From NCBI RefSeq assembly GCF_003950315.1, contig NZ_NGJT01000001.1, positions 1 to 64,000 of the forward strand: a stretch of DNA of 64,000 nt. Reading direction: 5' to 3'. This document shows, in pieces, positions 19,618 through 28,033 of the stretch. A model generated the notes under the pieces. It did not search any database. It was not told where the DNA came from and saw nothing but the letters and a program-made list of their open reading frames with translations. Position 1 is the first letter of the stretch; every line of letters starts with the position of its first letter. The translations under genes were made by a program, and so were the position numbers. Source of the stretch: Vagococcus bubulae (GTDB lineage: Bacteria; Bacillota; Bacilli; Lactobacillales; Vagococcaceae).

Positions 19618-21086
19618 TGACTGAGTTACAAACATTAACAGTAAAACAATTAAGTGAGGCACTGAATAAAAAAGAGTTAAGCTCACAAGAAATTGTAAAA
19701 AGTGGATTTGATTACATCAAACAAACTGAACCAACAATTGATGCATTTATCACGCTAAGCGAAGAAAAAGCCTTAGCAGAAGCAAAAAAAATTGATGACT
19801 CACCACGCAGCGAATTAACGCCACTAGCTGGTATTCCGATTGGGATTAAAGATAATATCGTGACACAAGACGTGTTAACAACAGCAGCAAGTAAAATGCT
19901 ATATAACTTTAACCCAATCTATTCAGCAACAGCCGTTGAAAAATTAGAATCAGCAGGACTTGTATCTATGGGTAAATTAAACATGGACGAGTTTGCAATG
20001 GGTTCTTCAACTGAAACCTCTTATTTTAAACAAACTAAAAATGCGTGGGATCAAACAAAAGTACCAGGAGGCTCTTCTGGTGGATCAGCAGCAAGTGTGG
20101 CAGCTGGACAAGTTCCTGCTTCTTTAGGTAGTGATACAGGTGGAAGTATCCGCCAACCAGCCTCATTTAACGGCATTGTGGGGATGAAACCAACTTATGG
20201 ACGTGTGTCTCGTTATGGGTTAATTGCTTTTTCATCAAGTTTAGACCAAATTGGGCCAATGACTCGTACGGTAGAAGACAATGCCATGATTTTAAATGCG
20301 ATTTCTGGACATGATGCAAAAGACAGCACAAGTTCTCGTTGTGACACACCAGATTTTACTAATTTGATTGGTCAAGACATTAAAGGCATGAAAATTGGGG
20401 TACCGAAAGAATTTATGGGTGAGGGAGTTCATCCTGATATTCGTGACGCAGTGAAAAATGCCGTTAAAACGTTTGAAGCACTTGGCGCGACAGTAGACGA
20501 AGTTAGTTTGCCAAATGCGGTTTATGGCGTGGAAGTTTATTATATTATCGCTTCATCAGAAGCATCATCAAACTTACAACGTTTTGACGGGATTCGTTAT
20601 GGTTATCGTTCTGAAAATGTGTCAAACTTAGAAGACGTGTATGTTAACTCACGTTCTGAAGGATTTGGTTCAGAGGTTAAACGTCGTATCATGCTTGGAA
20701 CGTTCTCATTAAGTGCTGGATTCTATGATGCTTACTTTAGAAAAGCTGGTCAAGTTAGAACCTTGATTGTGAATGATTTTAAAAAAGTCTTTGAAAATTA
20801 TGATTTGATTTTAGGACCTGTCTCACCAACTGTCGCATTTGAGTTTGGTGCAGCTAAAGATGATCCAATTACAGCATATATGCGTGATATTTTAACCATT
20901 CCAGTGAATTTAGCTGGTTTACCAGGAATGAGTGTTCCAGGAGGATTCTCTGAAGGATTACCGATTGGGATTCAATTGATTGGAAATCATTTTGACGAAG
21001 AAAAAATGTATCAAGCAGCCTATGCGTTTGAACAAGCAACCGATTTCCATAAAAAACAACCTGTTATTTTAGGAGGTAAAGCATAG
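19617..21086 (+). CDS. gatA: Asp/Glu-tRNA amidotransferase subunit A (amidase)
   Basis: A 489-residue amidase-signature enzyme that hydrolyses glutamine and passes ammonia to GatB. The signature region is intact ([17 protein letters not shown], then [12 protein letters not shown]), with the Ser-cisSer-Lys triad: Lys in GIKDNI, serines in GGSSGG and SDTGGS. Length is as expected. The start is the ATG overlapping the gatC stop by one base. It ends overlapping the gatB GTG by one base, so the three subunits are made in fixed ratio. Gln-tRNA synthetase may be absent in this organism, as is common in Firmicutes. Confidence 0.98.
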   Translation: MTELQTLTVKQLSEALNKKELSSQEIVKSGFDYIKQTEPTIDAFITLSEEKALAEAKKIDDSPRSELTPLAGIPIGIKDNIVTQDVLTTAASKMLYNFNPIYSATAVEKLESAGLVSMGKLNMDEFAMGSSTETSYFKQTKNAWDQTKVPGGSSGGSAASVAAGQVPASLGSDTGGSIRQPASFNGIVGMKPTYGRVSRYGLIAFSSSLDQIGPMTRTVEDNAMILNAISGHDAKDSTSSRCDTPDFTNLIGQDIKGMKIGVPKEFMGEGVHPDIRDAVKNAVKTFEALGATVDEVSLPNAVYGVEVYYIIASSEASSNLQRFDGIRYGYRSENVSNLEDVYVNSRSEGFGSEVKRRIMLGTFSLSAGFYDAYFRKAGQVRTLIVNDFKKVFENYDLILGPVSPTVAFEFGAAKDDPITAYMRDILTIPVNLAGLPGMSVPGGFSEGLPIGIQLIGNHFDEEKMYQAAYAFEQATDFHKKQPVILGGKA

Positions 21087-22516
21087 TGAATTTTGAAACA
21101 GTCATTGGGTTAGAAGTCCATGTGGAATTAAAAACCGAATCAAAAATCTTTTCACCATCTGCCGCTCATTTTGGTGCAGACCCAAATACCAATACAAACG
21201 TGATTGATTTTTCAATGCCAGGTGTTTTACCTGTTTTAAATAGAGGTGCACTTGAATATGGTATGAAAGCCGCTTTAGCGCTTAACTGTAAAATCAACCA
21301 TCACACAAATTTTGATAGAAAAAATTATTTTTATCCAGATAATCCAAAAGCTTACCAAATTTCTCAAGATGACAAACCAATTGGATACGATGGTTGGGTT
21401 GAGATTGAAGTAGAAGGCAAAAAGAAAAAAATCCGCATCGAACGTGTTCATTTAGAAGAAGATGCGGGTAAAAATATCCATGCAACAGATGGTTATTCCT
21501 ATGTTGATTTAAATCGTCAAGGCACACCATTGATTGAGATTGTCTCTGAAGCAGATATGCGCTCACCTGAAGAAGCGTATGCTTATTTAGAAGCCATTCG
21601 CTCAATCATCCAATTTACTGGTGTGAGTGATGTGAAAATGGAAGAAGGTTCTATGCGTTGTGACGCTAATATTTCTCTAAGACCTTATGGCCAAGAAAAA
21701 TTCGGCACAAAAGCAGAACTTAAAAACTTGAACTCACTAAACTATGTGAAACAAGGATTGGCTTTTGAAGAACAACGTCAAGCAAAAGTCTTAATGTCAG
21801 GTGGCATTATCCAACAAGAAACACGTCGTTATGATGAATCAACGAAAACAACGATTTTAATGCGTGTGAAAGAAGGGGCAAGTGATTATCGCTACTTCCC
21901 AGAACCTGATATTCCATCAATTGATATTAGTGAAGAATGGGTAGAAGAAATCAGAGAATCATTACCAGAGATGCCAGCAGACAGACGTATTCGTTATGTT
22001 AACGAGTTAGGGTTACCTGAATACGATGCGATGGTATTAACTCTATCAAGTGACATGTCAGACTTCTTTGATGCAACAGTCAATAACGGAGCAGATGCGA
22101 AACAAGCCTCTAACTGGTTAATGGGTGAAGTGTCAGCTTACTTAAATAGCGAGCATTTAGACTTACTTGAAACAAAATTAACACCAGAAAACCTTGCTGG
22201 TATGATTAACTTAATTGCTGATGGAACAATTAGTTCTAAAATTGCGAAAAAAGTGTTTAAAGAGTTAATCGAAAACGGTGGCGACGCTAAAGAAGTCGTT
22301 GAAGCAAAAGGATTAGTCCAATTATCTGATCCCGCACAATTATTACCGATGATTAATGAGGTATTAGATAAAAATGAACAGTCAATCGAAGACTTTAAAA
22401 ATGGAAAAGATCGTGCCGTTGGTTTCTTAGTCGGTCAAATTATGAAAGCAACAAAAGGAAAAGCAAATCCAGGAGTCGTTAACAAATTACTAAATGAGGA
22501 ATTATTGAAACGTTAA
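21086..22516 (+). CDS. gatB: Asp/Glu-tRNA amidotransferase subunit B
   Basis: A 476-residue tRNA-binding and kinase subunit of GatCAB. It activates the misacylated residue with ATP. The family signature at the N-terminus is clear ([19 protein letters not shown]), with [33 protein letters not shown] and EEDAGK following; the C-terminal helical tail domain (YqeY-like) ends with [15 protein letters not shown]. The GTG start at 21086 overlaps the gatA stop and has AGGAGG at 21071-21076 nine bases upstream. The gene is complete and of normal length. Confidence 0.98.
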   Translation: MNFETVIGLEVHVELKTESKIFSPSAAHFGADPNTNTNVIDFSMPGVLPVLNRGALEYGMKAALALNCKINHHTNFDRKNYFYPDNPKAYQISQDDKPIGYDGWVEIEVEGKKKKIRIERVHLEEDAGKNIHATDGYSYVDLNRQGTPLIEIVSEADMRSPEEAYAYLEAIRSIIQFTGVSDVKMEEGSMRCDANISLRPYGQEKFGTKAELKNLNSLNYVKQGLAFEEQRQAKVLMSGGIIQQETRRYDESTKTTILMRVKEGASDYRYFPEPDIPSIDISEEWVEEIRESLPEMPADRRIRYVNELGLPEYDAMVLTLSSDMSDFFDATVNNGADAKQASNWLMGEVSAYLNSEHLDLLETKLTPENLAGMINLIADGTISSKIAKKVFKELIENGGDAKEVVEAKGLVQLSDPAQLLPMINEVLDKNEQSIEDFKNGKDRAVGFLVGQIMKATKGKANPGVVNKLLNEELLKR

Positions 22517-22544
22517 ACAAGTTCAATAGTAAGGAGCAAGTTAA

Positions 22545-23570
22545 ATGAGAGCAAGATTAATTTATAATCCAACATCTGGAAAAGAATTGTTAAAACGAAA
22601 TTTAGCAGATATTTTAATGGTACTTGAAAAAGCTGGATATGAAGCCAGTGCGTTTGCGACAACACCTGAGCCTTTTTCTGCCAAAAAAGAGGCCGCTAGA
22701 GCTGCAAATGCAGGATTTGATTTGATTATCGCAGCGGGAGGAGATGGCACGATTAATGAAGTCATTAATGGGATTGCCCCTCTTGAAAAACGACCTAAAT
22801 TAGCGATTATCCCTGGTGGTACAACAAATGACTTTGCTCGTGCGTTGCAAATTCCACGTGATAATGTGGTGAAAGCAGCAGAGGTTATTTTAAAAAATCA
22901 GACCATTAAATCAGATATTGGAAAAGCTGGAAACACTTATTTTATGAATATTGCAGCAGGTGGTTACTTGACTGAATTAACTTACGAAGTACCATCTCAT
23001 CTAAAAAGTGTTTTTGGCTATCTTGCCTATTTAGCAAAAGGAGCAGAGATGTTACCGCGAGTGAAACCTATTAAAATGCGTCTGAAATATGACGATGGTG
23101 AGTTCGACGGGAAAGCATCGATGTTCTTCTTAGGGCTAACCAATTCAGTTGGTGGCTTTGAACAAATTGTTCCCGATGCTCAATTAGATGATGGAAAATT
23201 TTCGCTTATTATTGTTAAAACAGCCAATGTATTAGAAATTATGCATTTGGTGGCTTTAATGCTAAATGGCGGAAAACACATTGATGACCCTAGAATTGAA
23301 TACATTAAAACGTCTAAGTTATATGCTGAAGCATTTGATGATGATTACCGCATGATGATTAACTTAGATGGTGAATATGGTGGTGATGCACCAATGGAAT
23401 TTATCAATTACAAACAACACATAGAAATTTATGCTAATTTGGATGCAATACCTGACTCGGCTATTTCAATTGAAGAAGAAGAAGCGTCTGATCGATTTAT
23501 CGAACAAGTCGAACAACTCACTCAAGAAGACATTAATGAAGATGGCAATATTTTTGGCAATAAAGAGTAG
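22545..23570 (+). CDS. dagK: Diacylglycerol kinase, DagK/DgkB type
   Basis: A 341-residue soluble lipid kinase that phosphorylates diacylglycerol to phosphatidic acid, recycling lipid freed by LTA synthesis. The catalytic-domain motif AAGGDGTINEVINGIA (near 64-79) and PGGTTNDFARAL are those of the DAGK catalytic family; the second domain carries GGFEQIVPDAQLDDGKF. It is longer than Bacillus DgkB (about 300 residues) through an acidic C-terminal tail. It lies 28 bases after gatB, with AAGGAG upstream, and 33 bases before rlmD. This matches its order in enterococci. Together with the LTA synthase at 40866-43034 it would close the teichoic-acid lipid cycle. Confidence 0.94.
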   Translation: MRARLIYNPTSGKELLKRNLADILMVLEKAGYEASAFATTPEPFSAKKEAARAANAGFDLIIAAGGDGTINEVINGIAPLEKRPKLAIIPGGTTNDFARALQIPRDNVVKAAEVILKNQTIKSDIGKAGNTYFMNIAAGGYLTELTYEVPSHLKSVFGYLAYLAKGAEMLPRVKPIKMRLKYDDGEFDGKASMFFLGLTNSVGGFEQIVPDAQLDDGKFSLIIVKTANVLEIMHLVALMLNGGKHIDDPRIEYIKTSKLYAEAFDDDYRMMINLDGEYGGDAPMEFINYKQHIEIYANLDAIPDSAISIEEEEASDRFIEQVEQLTQEDINEDGNIFGNKE

Positions 23571-23603
23571 TACGTGCACTGTTTAAAATAGAAAGAGGAT
23601 TTT

Positions 23604-24989
23604 ATGAAAAAAGAAAAAATCGAAGCACCAGTGAAAAAGAATGAGCGTTTAGTTGTTGATATTATTGATATGACGTATGATGGACGAGGCGTGGCAAAAG
23701 TGGATGGTTTCCCTATTTTTGTTGAAGAGGGCATTACAGGAGAGCGAGTAAAAATTCATGTGATGAAAGTCATGAAAAAATTTGCGTTTGCAAAAATTAT
23801 GACATGGGAAACAACAAGTGAAAACCGTGTCGAAGCGGTGGAAAAGGATTTAATTCGTACAGGAATTGCTCCACTACACCATATGAGCTACAATGCACAA
23901 TTAGATTTTAAGAAAAATCAAGTGACTCAAGCGATGAAACGAATTGGTGGTTTTGACGAATTAAATGTTGCGGACGTTTTAGGAATGGAACATCCATTTG
24001 CTTACCGAAATAAAGCTCAAATCCCAGTACGTATGATTGGTGCTGAAATTGAACTTGGATTCTTTAGAAAAAATAGTCATGATTTAATTGTGGTTGAAGA
24101 CTTTTTAATTCAAGATAAAATGATTGATGAAATTTTATTATTCTTGAAAGAAAGATTAAGAAAATACTCAATTAAACCATATGATGAAAGCCAACATTCA
24201 GGACATCTGAAAAGTATCGTGATTCGCAAAGGACATTACTCAAATGAAGTGATGGTAACTTTTGTGACACGTAAAAAGAAAATTTTCTATTTACATGATA
24301 TTGTGACTGAACTTGTGGCAGCTTATCCAAACGTCGTATCTGTCATGCAAAATATCCAACCAAACGTGACAAACAAAGTCTTAGATGAACGTTTGAGCGT
24401 TTTATACGGTAAAGATAGCATTAGTGACGAGTTATTAGGTAAGACATATCATATCTCTGCTCAATCATTCTACCAAGTAAACACAGAACAAGCTGAAAAT
24501 CTTTATAAAAAAGCCATTGAGTTAGCTGATTTGAAAGAAGATGACGTGGTTCTTGATGCCTATTGTGGTATCGGAACAATTGGGCTGAGCATGGCTAACA
24601 AAGTGAAAAAAGTGTATGGTGTTGAAATCGTGCCAGAAGCGATTGAAGATGCGATTCATAACGCTGAAATCAATGACATCACAAATGTTGAATTTAAAGC
24701 AGGAGCTGCTGATAAAGTTCTAAAAAATTGGACAGCAGATGGCATTAAGTTTGATGTGATTGTCGTTGACCCACCAAGAAAAGGATTAACAGAAGACTTT
24801 ATCAAACAATCAGTTGAACTAGAACCTGAAAAAATTGTTTATATTTCTTGTGACCCAAGTACGATGGCACGTGATATGAAATTATTTGCTAGTCTAGGCT
24901 ATACAACTGATACCGTTTATCCAGTCGATATGTTCCCACAAACAACGCATATTGAGTGTGTAGGACTGCTCACTCGTGTGGAACGTTGA
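23604..24989 (+). CDS. rlmD: 23S rRNA (uracil-5-)-methyltransferase RlmD/RlmCD type
   Basis: A 461-residue SAM-dependent rRNA m5U methyltransferase. An N-terminal TRAM domain (about 14-70) is followed by the RumA-type linker and a Rossmann methyltransferase domain with VLDAYCGIGTIGLSMA, DPPRKGL and the catalytic-cysteine motif ISCDPSTMARD. Only three cysteines are visible in the protein and none cluster in the linker (GIAPLHHMSYNAQ), so the four-Cys iron-sulphur site of E. coli RumA is absent, as I recall for Gram-positive RlmCD proteins. The last codons (after THIECV) read GLLTRVER and seem to come from an inserted element. A repeat of the THIECV coding segment with a different tail lies 3 kb downstream at 27902. 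A terminator follows at 25003. Confidence 0.95.
   Translation: MKKEKIEAPVKKNERLVVDIIDMTYDGRGVAKVDGFPIFVEEGITGERVKIHVMKVMKKFAFAKIMTWETTSENRVEAVEKDLIRTGIAPLHHMSYNAQLDFKKNQVTQAMKRIGGFDELNVADVLGMEHPFAYRNKAQIPVRMIGAEIELGFFRKNSHDLIVVEDFLIQDKMIDEILLFLKERLRKYSIKPYDESQHSGHLKSIVIRKGHYSNEVMVTFVTRKKKIFYLHDIVTELVAAYPNVVSVMQNIQPNVTNKVLDERLSVLYGKDSISDELLGKTYHISAQSFYQVNTEQAENLYKKAIELADLKEDDVVLDAYCGIGTIGLSMANKVKKVYGVEIVPEAIEDAIHNAEINDITNVEFKAGAADKVLKNWTADGIKFDVIVVDPPRKGLTEDFIKQSVELEPEKIVYISCDPSTMARDMKLFASLGYTTDTVYPVDMFPQTTHIECVGLLTRVER
24943..24961 (+). repeat. Left attachment-like direct repeat within the rlmD 3' end
   Basis: A 19-base stretch matching 27906-27924 at 18 of 19 positions, including 14 identical bases CATATTGAGTGTGT. 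It codes for HIECV in rlmD. The 3' end of this gene (rumA/rlmD) is a known integration target of streptococcal ICEs, so this is the probable left junction (attL) of an integrated element. Confidence 0.75.
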
Positions 24990-25002
24990 TATAATAAGGT
25001 TT

Positions 25003-25039
25003 GAGCTGCTATGGATAATTCTGTAGTAGCTCTTTTTTT
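25003..25039 (+). terminator. Terminator after rlmD
   Basis: GAGCTGCTAT (25003-25012) pairs with GTAGTAGCTC (25022-25031) with two G-T pairs. Seven to eight T residues follow. It lies inside the inferred island, so it was probably brought in with the new rlmD tail. Confidence 0.75.
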
Positions 25040-25072
25040 GGCGTAAAAAAGACAATTTAAGGGCTACCCATA

Positions 25073-25132
25073 GAGTTGACAGAAATGCTTTTAAGCTTTG
25101 AGTTGACAGGTTTTACACCGTAGAGTTGACAG
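25073..25132 (+). repeat. Three copies of GAGTTGACAG, possible IS end remnant
   Basis: GAGTTGACAG occurs at 25073-25082, 25100-25109 and 25123-25132, spaced 27 and 23 bases apart. Two copies extend to TAGAGTTGACAG. Multiple short direct repeats of this kind are found at ends of IS21-family elements, so this may be a stranded end; no transposase is present. Each copy contains TTGACA, but the only good -10 (TATAAT at 25162) is 30 bases from the last copy, too far for a normal promoter. Confidence 0.45.
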
Positions 25133-25192
25133 CTTAGATGATTTTGATAACGGTTACGTTATATAATATATTATCGAACTTTCAAGGGAGAC

Positions 25193-25693
25193 ATGATCAT
25201 GAAGTAGATTTTTATTTTTTCAGATACACAGAAAGACAATATTTCATATTTTGAGCGTGAGCCTGCAATTTTGGTTTCGATGAGTCGAAGTGACTTTCCA
25301 TATTTGAAAAAACAGGATTTCGTAAATTATCCAGCTGTTTATGTTTTGATAGGAGGGAACAAACGATATGTTGGACAGGCTACCGGGCAATCAATCTCAC
25401 TTCGGCTATCGCAACATTTTCTCAAAGAAGACAAAGCTTGGGTTGAATCTGTTTTGTTCTTTGCAAGATCTGATGGCAAAATGTCAAAAGCAGTTACTGA
25501 TTATCTTGAAAGAAGACTTATCCAAGATTTCCAAGAAAAATCCGATTACGAAATGATGAACTCGACGACTGGGAACAGTTCGTACATCGATAAACTTCAA
25601 AAAGCTAAATCAGATCAATTATATGGTACAGTGTTTGAAATTATTGATGAGATTGCAAACATAGATTTACTTGGTACTTCTGAAGACAGTTAA
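25193..25693 (+). pseudogene. GIY-YIG nuclease-like gene broken by an early stop codon
   Basis: The reading frame from ATG 25193 (AGGGAG five bases upstream) runs M-I-M-K, meets TAG at 25205-25207, then continues for about 160 codons. The remainder contains the GIY-YIG core: YPAVYVLIGGNKRYVGQA followed by RLSQHF and an ERRLIQDF helix with the expected glutamate. This domain cuts DNA in homing and defence nucleases. Translation from TTG 25271 or ATG 25280 would still give most of the domain (about 140 residues) but no good ribosome binding site is there. The C-terminus stops where an opposite-strand fragment begins, so the gene may also be 3'-truncated. It lies just inside the rlmD-associated island. 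Confidence 0.6.
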
Positions 25694-26008
25694 CGTCTCA
25701 GCTTTTGGTTTTAGTTCATCGTTGATTGCTGCATCAAGCGATTTATTTCTTGTTTTAAGCTCATCAAGCTGTTCCATTAGCTCTTGCAGTTCAACTTCGG
25801 TATCATGAGATTCTTCCGTCAAATCTGATAATTGAGAGAGCAATGAATGCAATTCTGACCTAGCAGTATCGATGTAGGCTGTTTGAACAGGTTTACTTAG
25901 TTCGCCATTACAGAATGGACAGTTGTGTGAAGCATCATATTTATTATGATCTGCGGGGCAAGCAAGGTTGTGTTCAAACAACAGAAGGAAACGTGGTTCA
26001 TTATGGCT
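25667..26008 (-). pseudogene. Zinc-hook and coiled-coil protein fragment, truncated at both ends
   Basis: A minus-strand open frame with no usable start and no ribosome binding site. It encodes LACPADHNKYD, then CPFCNGEL, then a heptad-rich coiled coil (LSQLSDLTEES, ELMEQLDELKTRN). A CxxC pair between helices is typical of zinc-hook SMC/Rad50-like or DUF3732-like ATPases in which the hook is central, so both the N- and C-terminal ATPase parts are missing. It overlaps the GIY-YIG frame tail-to-tail by 27 bases and abuts the terminase fragment at about 25975. The family assignment is tentative; that it is a fragment is more secure. Confidence 0.5.
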
Positions 26009-26412
26009 TTATTGAAAAATTCATCGAGGAGCTTGGTGAGAAATACAATATTCGTGAGATTATCTTTGACCATTGGGGAGCAATTCAAATGGTTCATAAC
26101 TTAGAAGGTATGGTTTTCGTTGTTGTTCCGTTTGGTCAGGGCTTCCAAGAAATGAGACCGGCTACTAAAGAGTTGATGAAGTTGACATTTGAGCAGAAGT
26201 TAGCACATGGTGGTCATCCAGTTCTTCGTTGGAATATGGATAATATCTTCGTACGACCTGACCCTGCGGATAATATAAAAGCAGATAAAGAAAAATTTAC
26301 TGAAAAGATTGATGGTGCCATTGCGATAATTATGGCTCTTGATCGAGCAATTCGTTGTGGAAATGATAATGGTGCAAGTGTTTATGATGATCGAGGTTTG
26401 CTATTTCTTTGA
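25975..26412 (+). pseudogene. 3' fragment of a phage terminase large subunit
   Basis: About 145 codons from GNVVHYGFIEKFIEEL to NDNGASVYDDRGLLFL. EIIFDHWGAIQMVHNLEGM, GFQEMRPATKEL and ALDRAIRCGND are characteristic of the C-terminal nuclease domain of siphophage TerL proteins. The N-terminal ATPase domain (about 400 residues) is missing. Homology begins abruptly after position 25975, where the opposite-strand zinc-hook fragment ends. The stop codon looks natural. No small terminase, portal or head gene follows, so this is an isolated prophage relic. Confidence 0.75.
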
Positions 26413-26464
26413 ACCTATTTGTAGCGTATAATTAGACTAAATGAGACGTAGGAAGGTATAAATA

Positions 26465-27106
26465 TTGAAACTAAATGAGTTTATTAAATTAGCACAAAAA
26501 AATCAGCAAAGTGCTATTACATATGACCTAAAAAGTGATGTGGGTTGTTTGGCTAAGGGAATATATAAAATTATTTTTGATTTTTACAACAAGGACAATT
26601 TCACAGGAGATGTAATCTTTTCATGGCGTTCTCCATCTCTCGTTAGGGATGGTGAGTTTATTGGGAAAAGGATAGACCCAAAATATAATGGAATCGAAAA
26701 TAATCATTTCATAGGGAATCTATTTCCAAACTTTTTCACTGACAAGAAATATAGTTTAAATACTAATCGAAATGGCATGATGGGCGATTTTCCACATGAT
26801 TATTTCGACATCTTTTTGACTCATGTAGCGAAATATGGTTATGGTAAAAATGATATTCCTATTGAAGTAAAGGAATACTATCCACTTAAAAGGGCAATTT
26901 TAGATCCTAGAAATCAAGAGTTTTTCAAGTCGTTCGATACCTTTGAAAATTATCTAACCAAGAATTATTTTACGCAAATTTGGGAATACATTTGTGATAA
27001 GAATAATACACCATTCTCGGATATGAAATTTGAACAATATAGAGAAGAATCATTAAAATTAATCAAAAGTCGTGGAAAGCAAATGATTCGAAAATTAATT
27101 AAATAG
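26465..27106 (+). CDS. Protein of unknown function in the rlmD island
   Basis: I do not recognise this 213-residue protein. It is cytoplasmic, without signal peptide or membrane helix, and rich in aromatic residues. Visible conserved-looking pieces include DVIFSWRSPSLVRDGEF, LNTNRNGMMGDFPHDYFDIFLTHVAKYGY and a basic C-terminus. The TTG start at 26465 is eight bases after AGGAAGG, and a TATAAT at 26427-26432 may serve as -10. It ends before a clear terminator at 27114, so it looks like an intact single-gene unit among fragments. Genes in this setting are often anti-phage or toxin-like cargo, but nothing in the sequence shows that. Confidence 0.6.
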   Translation: MKLNEFIKLAQKNQQSAITYDLKSDVGCLAKGIYKIIFDFYNKDNFTGDVIFSWRSPSLVRDGEFIGKRIDPKYNGIENNHFIGNLFPNFFTDKKYSLNTNRNGMMGDFPHDYFDIFLTHVAKYGYGKNDIPIEVKEYYPLKRAILDPRNQEFFKSFDTFENYLTKNYFTQIWEYICDKNNTPFSDMKFEQYREESLKLIKSRGKQMIRKLIK

Positions 27107-27113
27107 TTTTGGG

Positions 27114-27140
27114 GCATCTAAAAATCATAGGTGCTTTTTT
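27114..27140 (+). terminator. Terminator after the unknown island gene
   Basis: GCATCTA (27114-27120) pairs with TAGGTGC (27128-27134) with one G-T pair, followed by six T residues. Confidence 0.7.
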
Positions 27141-27151
27141 GATACCCAAAT

Positions 27152-27793
27152 TTGAAAGGAGCAATCAATGGGCATCAATACTGGAAAAACAAAAAATATA
27201 TTGTTGATGGACTTAATCTCGAACAATACAAAATTAACCGACTAACTGAAATTATGCTTGAATTCGTAAGCTTCAGTGACTGGGCTTATTCGGAAAATGA
27301 TGGAAAATACTCCAAAGAAAAAGCTGCAACTAATAAATTTATAACTGGTCGTGATAAGAAAGTAGAGAAATCGAGTATTTTTGTTGCTGGGGTTGGATTT
27401 GGATGGAATTTCAATAAAGCGTATGGCGGGAGTCAGATGCGACCTAATGGGTATATTAATGACTATGCAAATAACATTGTGTATGATCGCACCAATGAAA
27501 AAGACAAAAAGCTAAGGGGCGAAGTTTTTACTGGTAGTGGTCGTGAAAACTACAAGACCGAGAACTTGATTGAAATCAAAGTAGGGGAAACATCACCATC
27601 CTTACAACAAATCGAAGAAATAGTTAAAGATTACTGGCACTATAAAGAAACTGAGAAAAATAAAAAATCTGCTGAAAAAGTACCAGCAAATCCTGGTTGG
27701 AATAAAATTCTTTTCGGTCCTCCGGGCACTGGCAAGACGTATAGCATCAAACAATACATGGAAGGAAGCTATTCTACTGGCTATGAAAAATGA
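27152..27793 (+). pseudogene. McrB-like AAA+ ATPase, truncated just after the P-loop
   Basis: About 213 codons. The N-terminal ~175 residues are an unassigned specificity-type domain (YWKNKKYIVDGLNLEQYKINR, SSIFVAGVGFGWNF). WNKILFGPPGTGKTYSIKQY then gives a perfect Walker A of the McrB class. The frame stops 14 residues after that motif, so Walker B, the McrB signature and the arginine finger are missing. The only well-placed start, ATG 27168 after AAAGGAG, is one frame off and gives a 25-codon peptide; the long frame would need TTG 27152 without a ribosome binding site. So a one-base frameshift near the start is also likely. McrB works with an McrC nuclease in restriction of modified DNA; no mcrC is present. 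Confidence 0.65.
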
Positions 27794-27901
27794 TGGCTAT
27801 CGTTCATTGAAAATTAAACAAATTCTAGAACTAGATTGGTTACAGCAGTACGTTAAAACTAAAACGTGTAAAAGTGCTATAGTAGGAAGATACTAAGTAG
27901 A

Positions 27902-27943
27902 CAGTCAACACATATTGAGTGTGTGACAGTGTTGACGAAATAA
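27902..27943 (+). pseudogene. Displaced original 3' end of rlmD
   Basis: The frame reads Q-S-THIECVTVLTK-stop, matching the THIECV end of RlmD but with a different final tail. It is followed by a good terminator at 27968. This is what remains of the native rlmD 3' end after insertion of an element, the intact upstream gene having received a replacement tail (GLLTRVER). The alignment is short, yet the coding phase matches. Confidence 0.7.
27906..27924 (+). repeat. Right attachment-like direct repeat
   Basis: The second copy of the 19-base repeat at 24943 (18 of 19 identical). The two copies bracket about 3 kb of fragments and lie in the same coding phase. It is the probable right junction (attR) of the eroded element. 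Confidence 0.75.
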
Positions 27944-28033
27944 AATAATAGGTATTTATAACGTTTTAAGCAATTCGTAGATACTACGGATTGCTTTTTT
28001 GTGTATGAAGGGGCTATTTATCGATTATTTTGG
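27936..28033 (+). repeat. ~98-bp repeat A, rlmD-downstream sequence
   Basis: Aligns with 29252-29348 over nearly its full length with a small number of substitutions and one-base indels. It contains the end of the displaced rlmD tail (CGAAATAAAATAATAGG), a terminator hairpin and a conserved trailer. The pair brackets the 28407-29102 gene, suggesting a second insertion or duplication event downstream of the first. Confidence 0.75.
27968..28000 (+). terminator. Terminator, probably the original one of rlmD
   Basis: AAGCAATTCGTA (27968-27979) pairs with TACGGATTGCTT (27985-27996), a 12-base stem with one G-T pair, ending in six T residues. Confidence 0.8.

Noticed and set aside
25073-25132. Three short repeats as a CRISPR array
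   Set aside because: Ten-base repeats with unequal 13-17 base gaps and no cas genes; far too short for CRISPR repeats.
25126-25167. TTGACA plus TATAAT as a promoter for the GIY-YIG gene
   Set aside because: The 30-base spacer is outside the functional range for sigma-A promoters.
27168-27245. MGINTGKTK frame from the well-placed ATG as a separate gene
   Set aside because: Only 25 codons and the adjacent long frame carries the recognisable domain; better read as the frameshifted start of the McrB-like gene.
27783-27896. A 37-codon frame (MKNDGYRSLKIKQ...) after the McrB fragment
   Set aside because: No ribosome binding site and no recognisable product; probably a leftover piece of island DNA.
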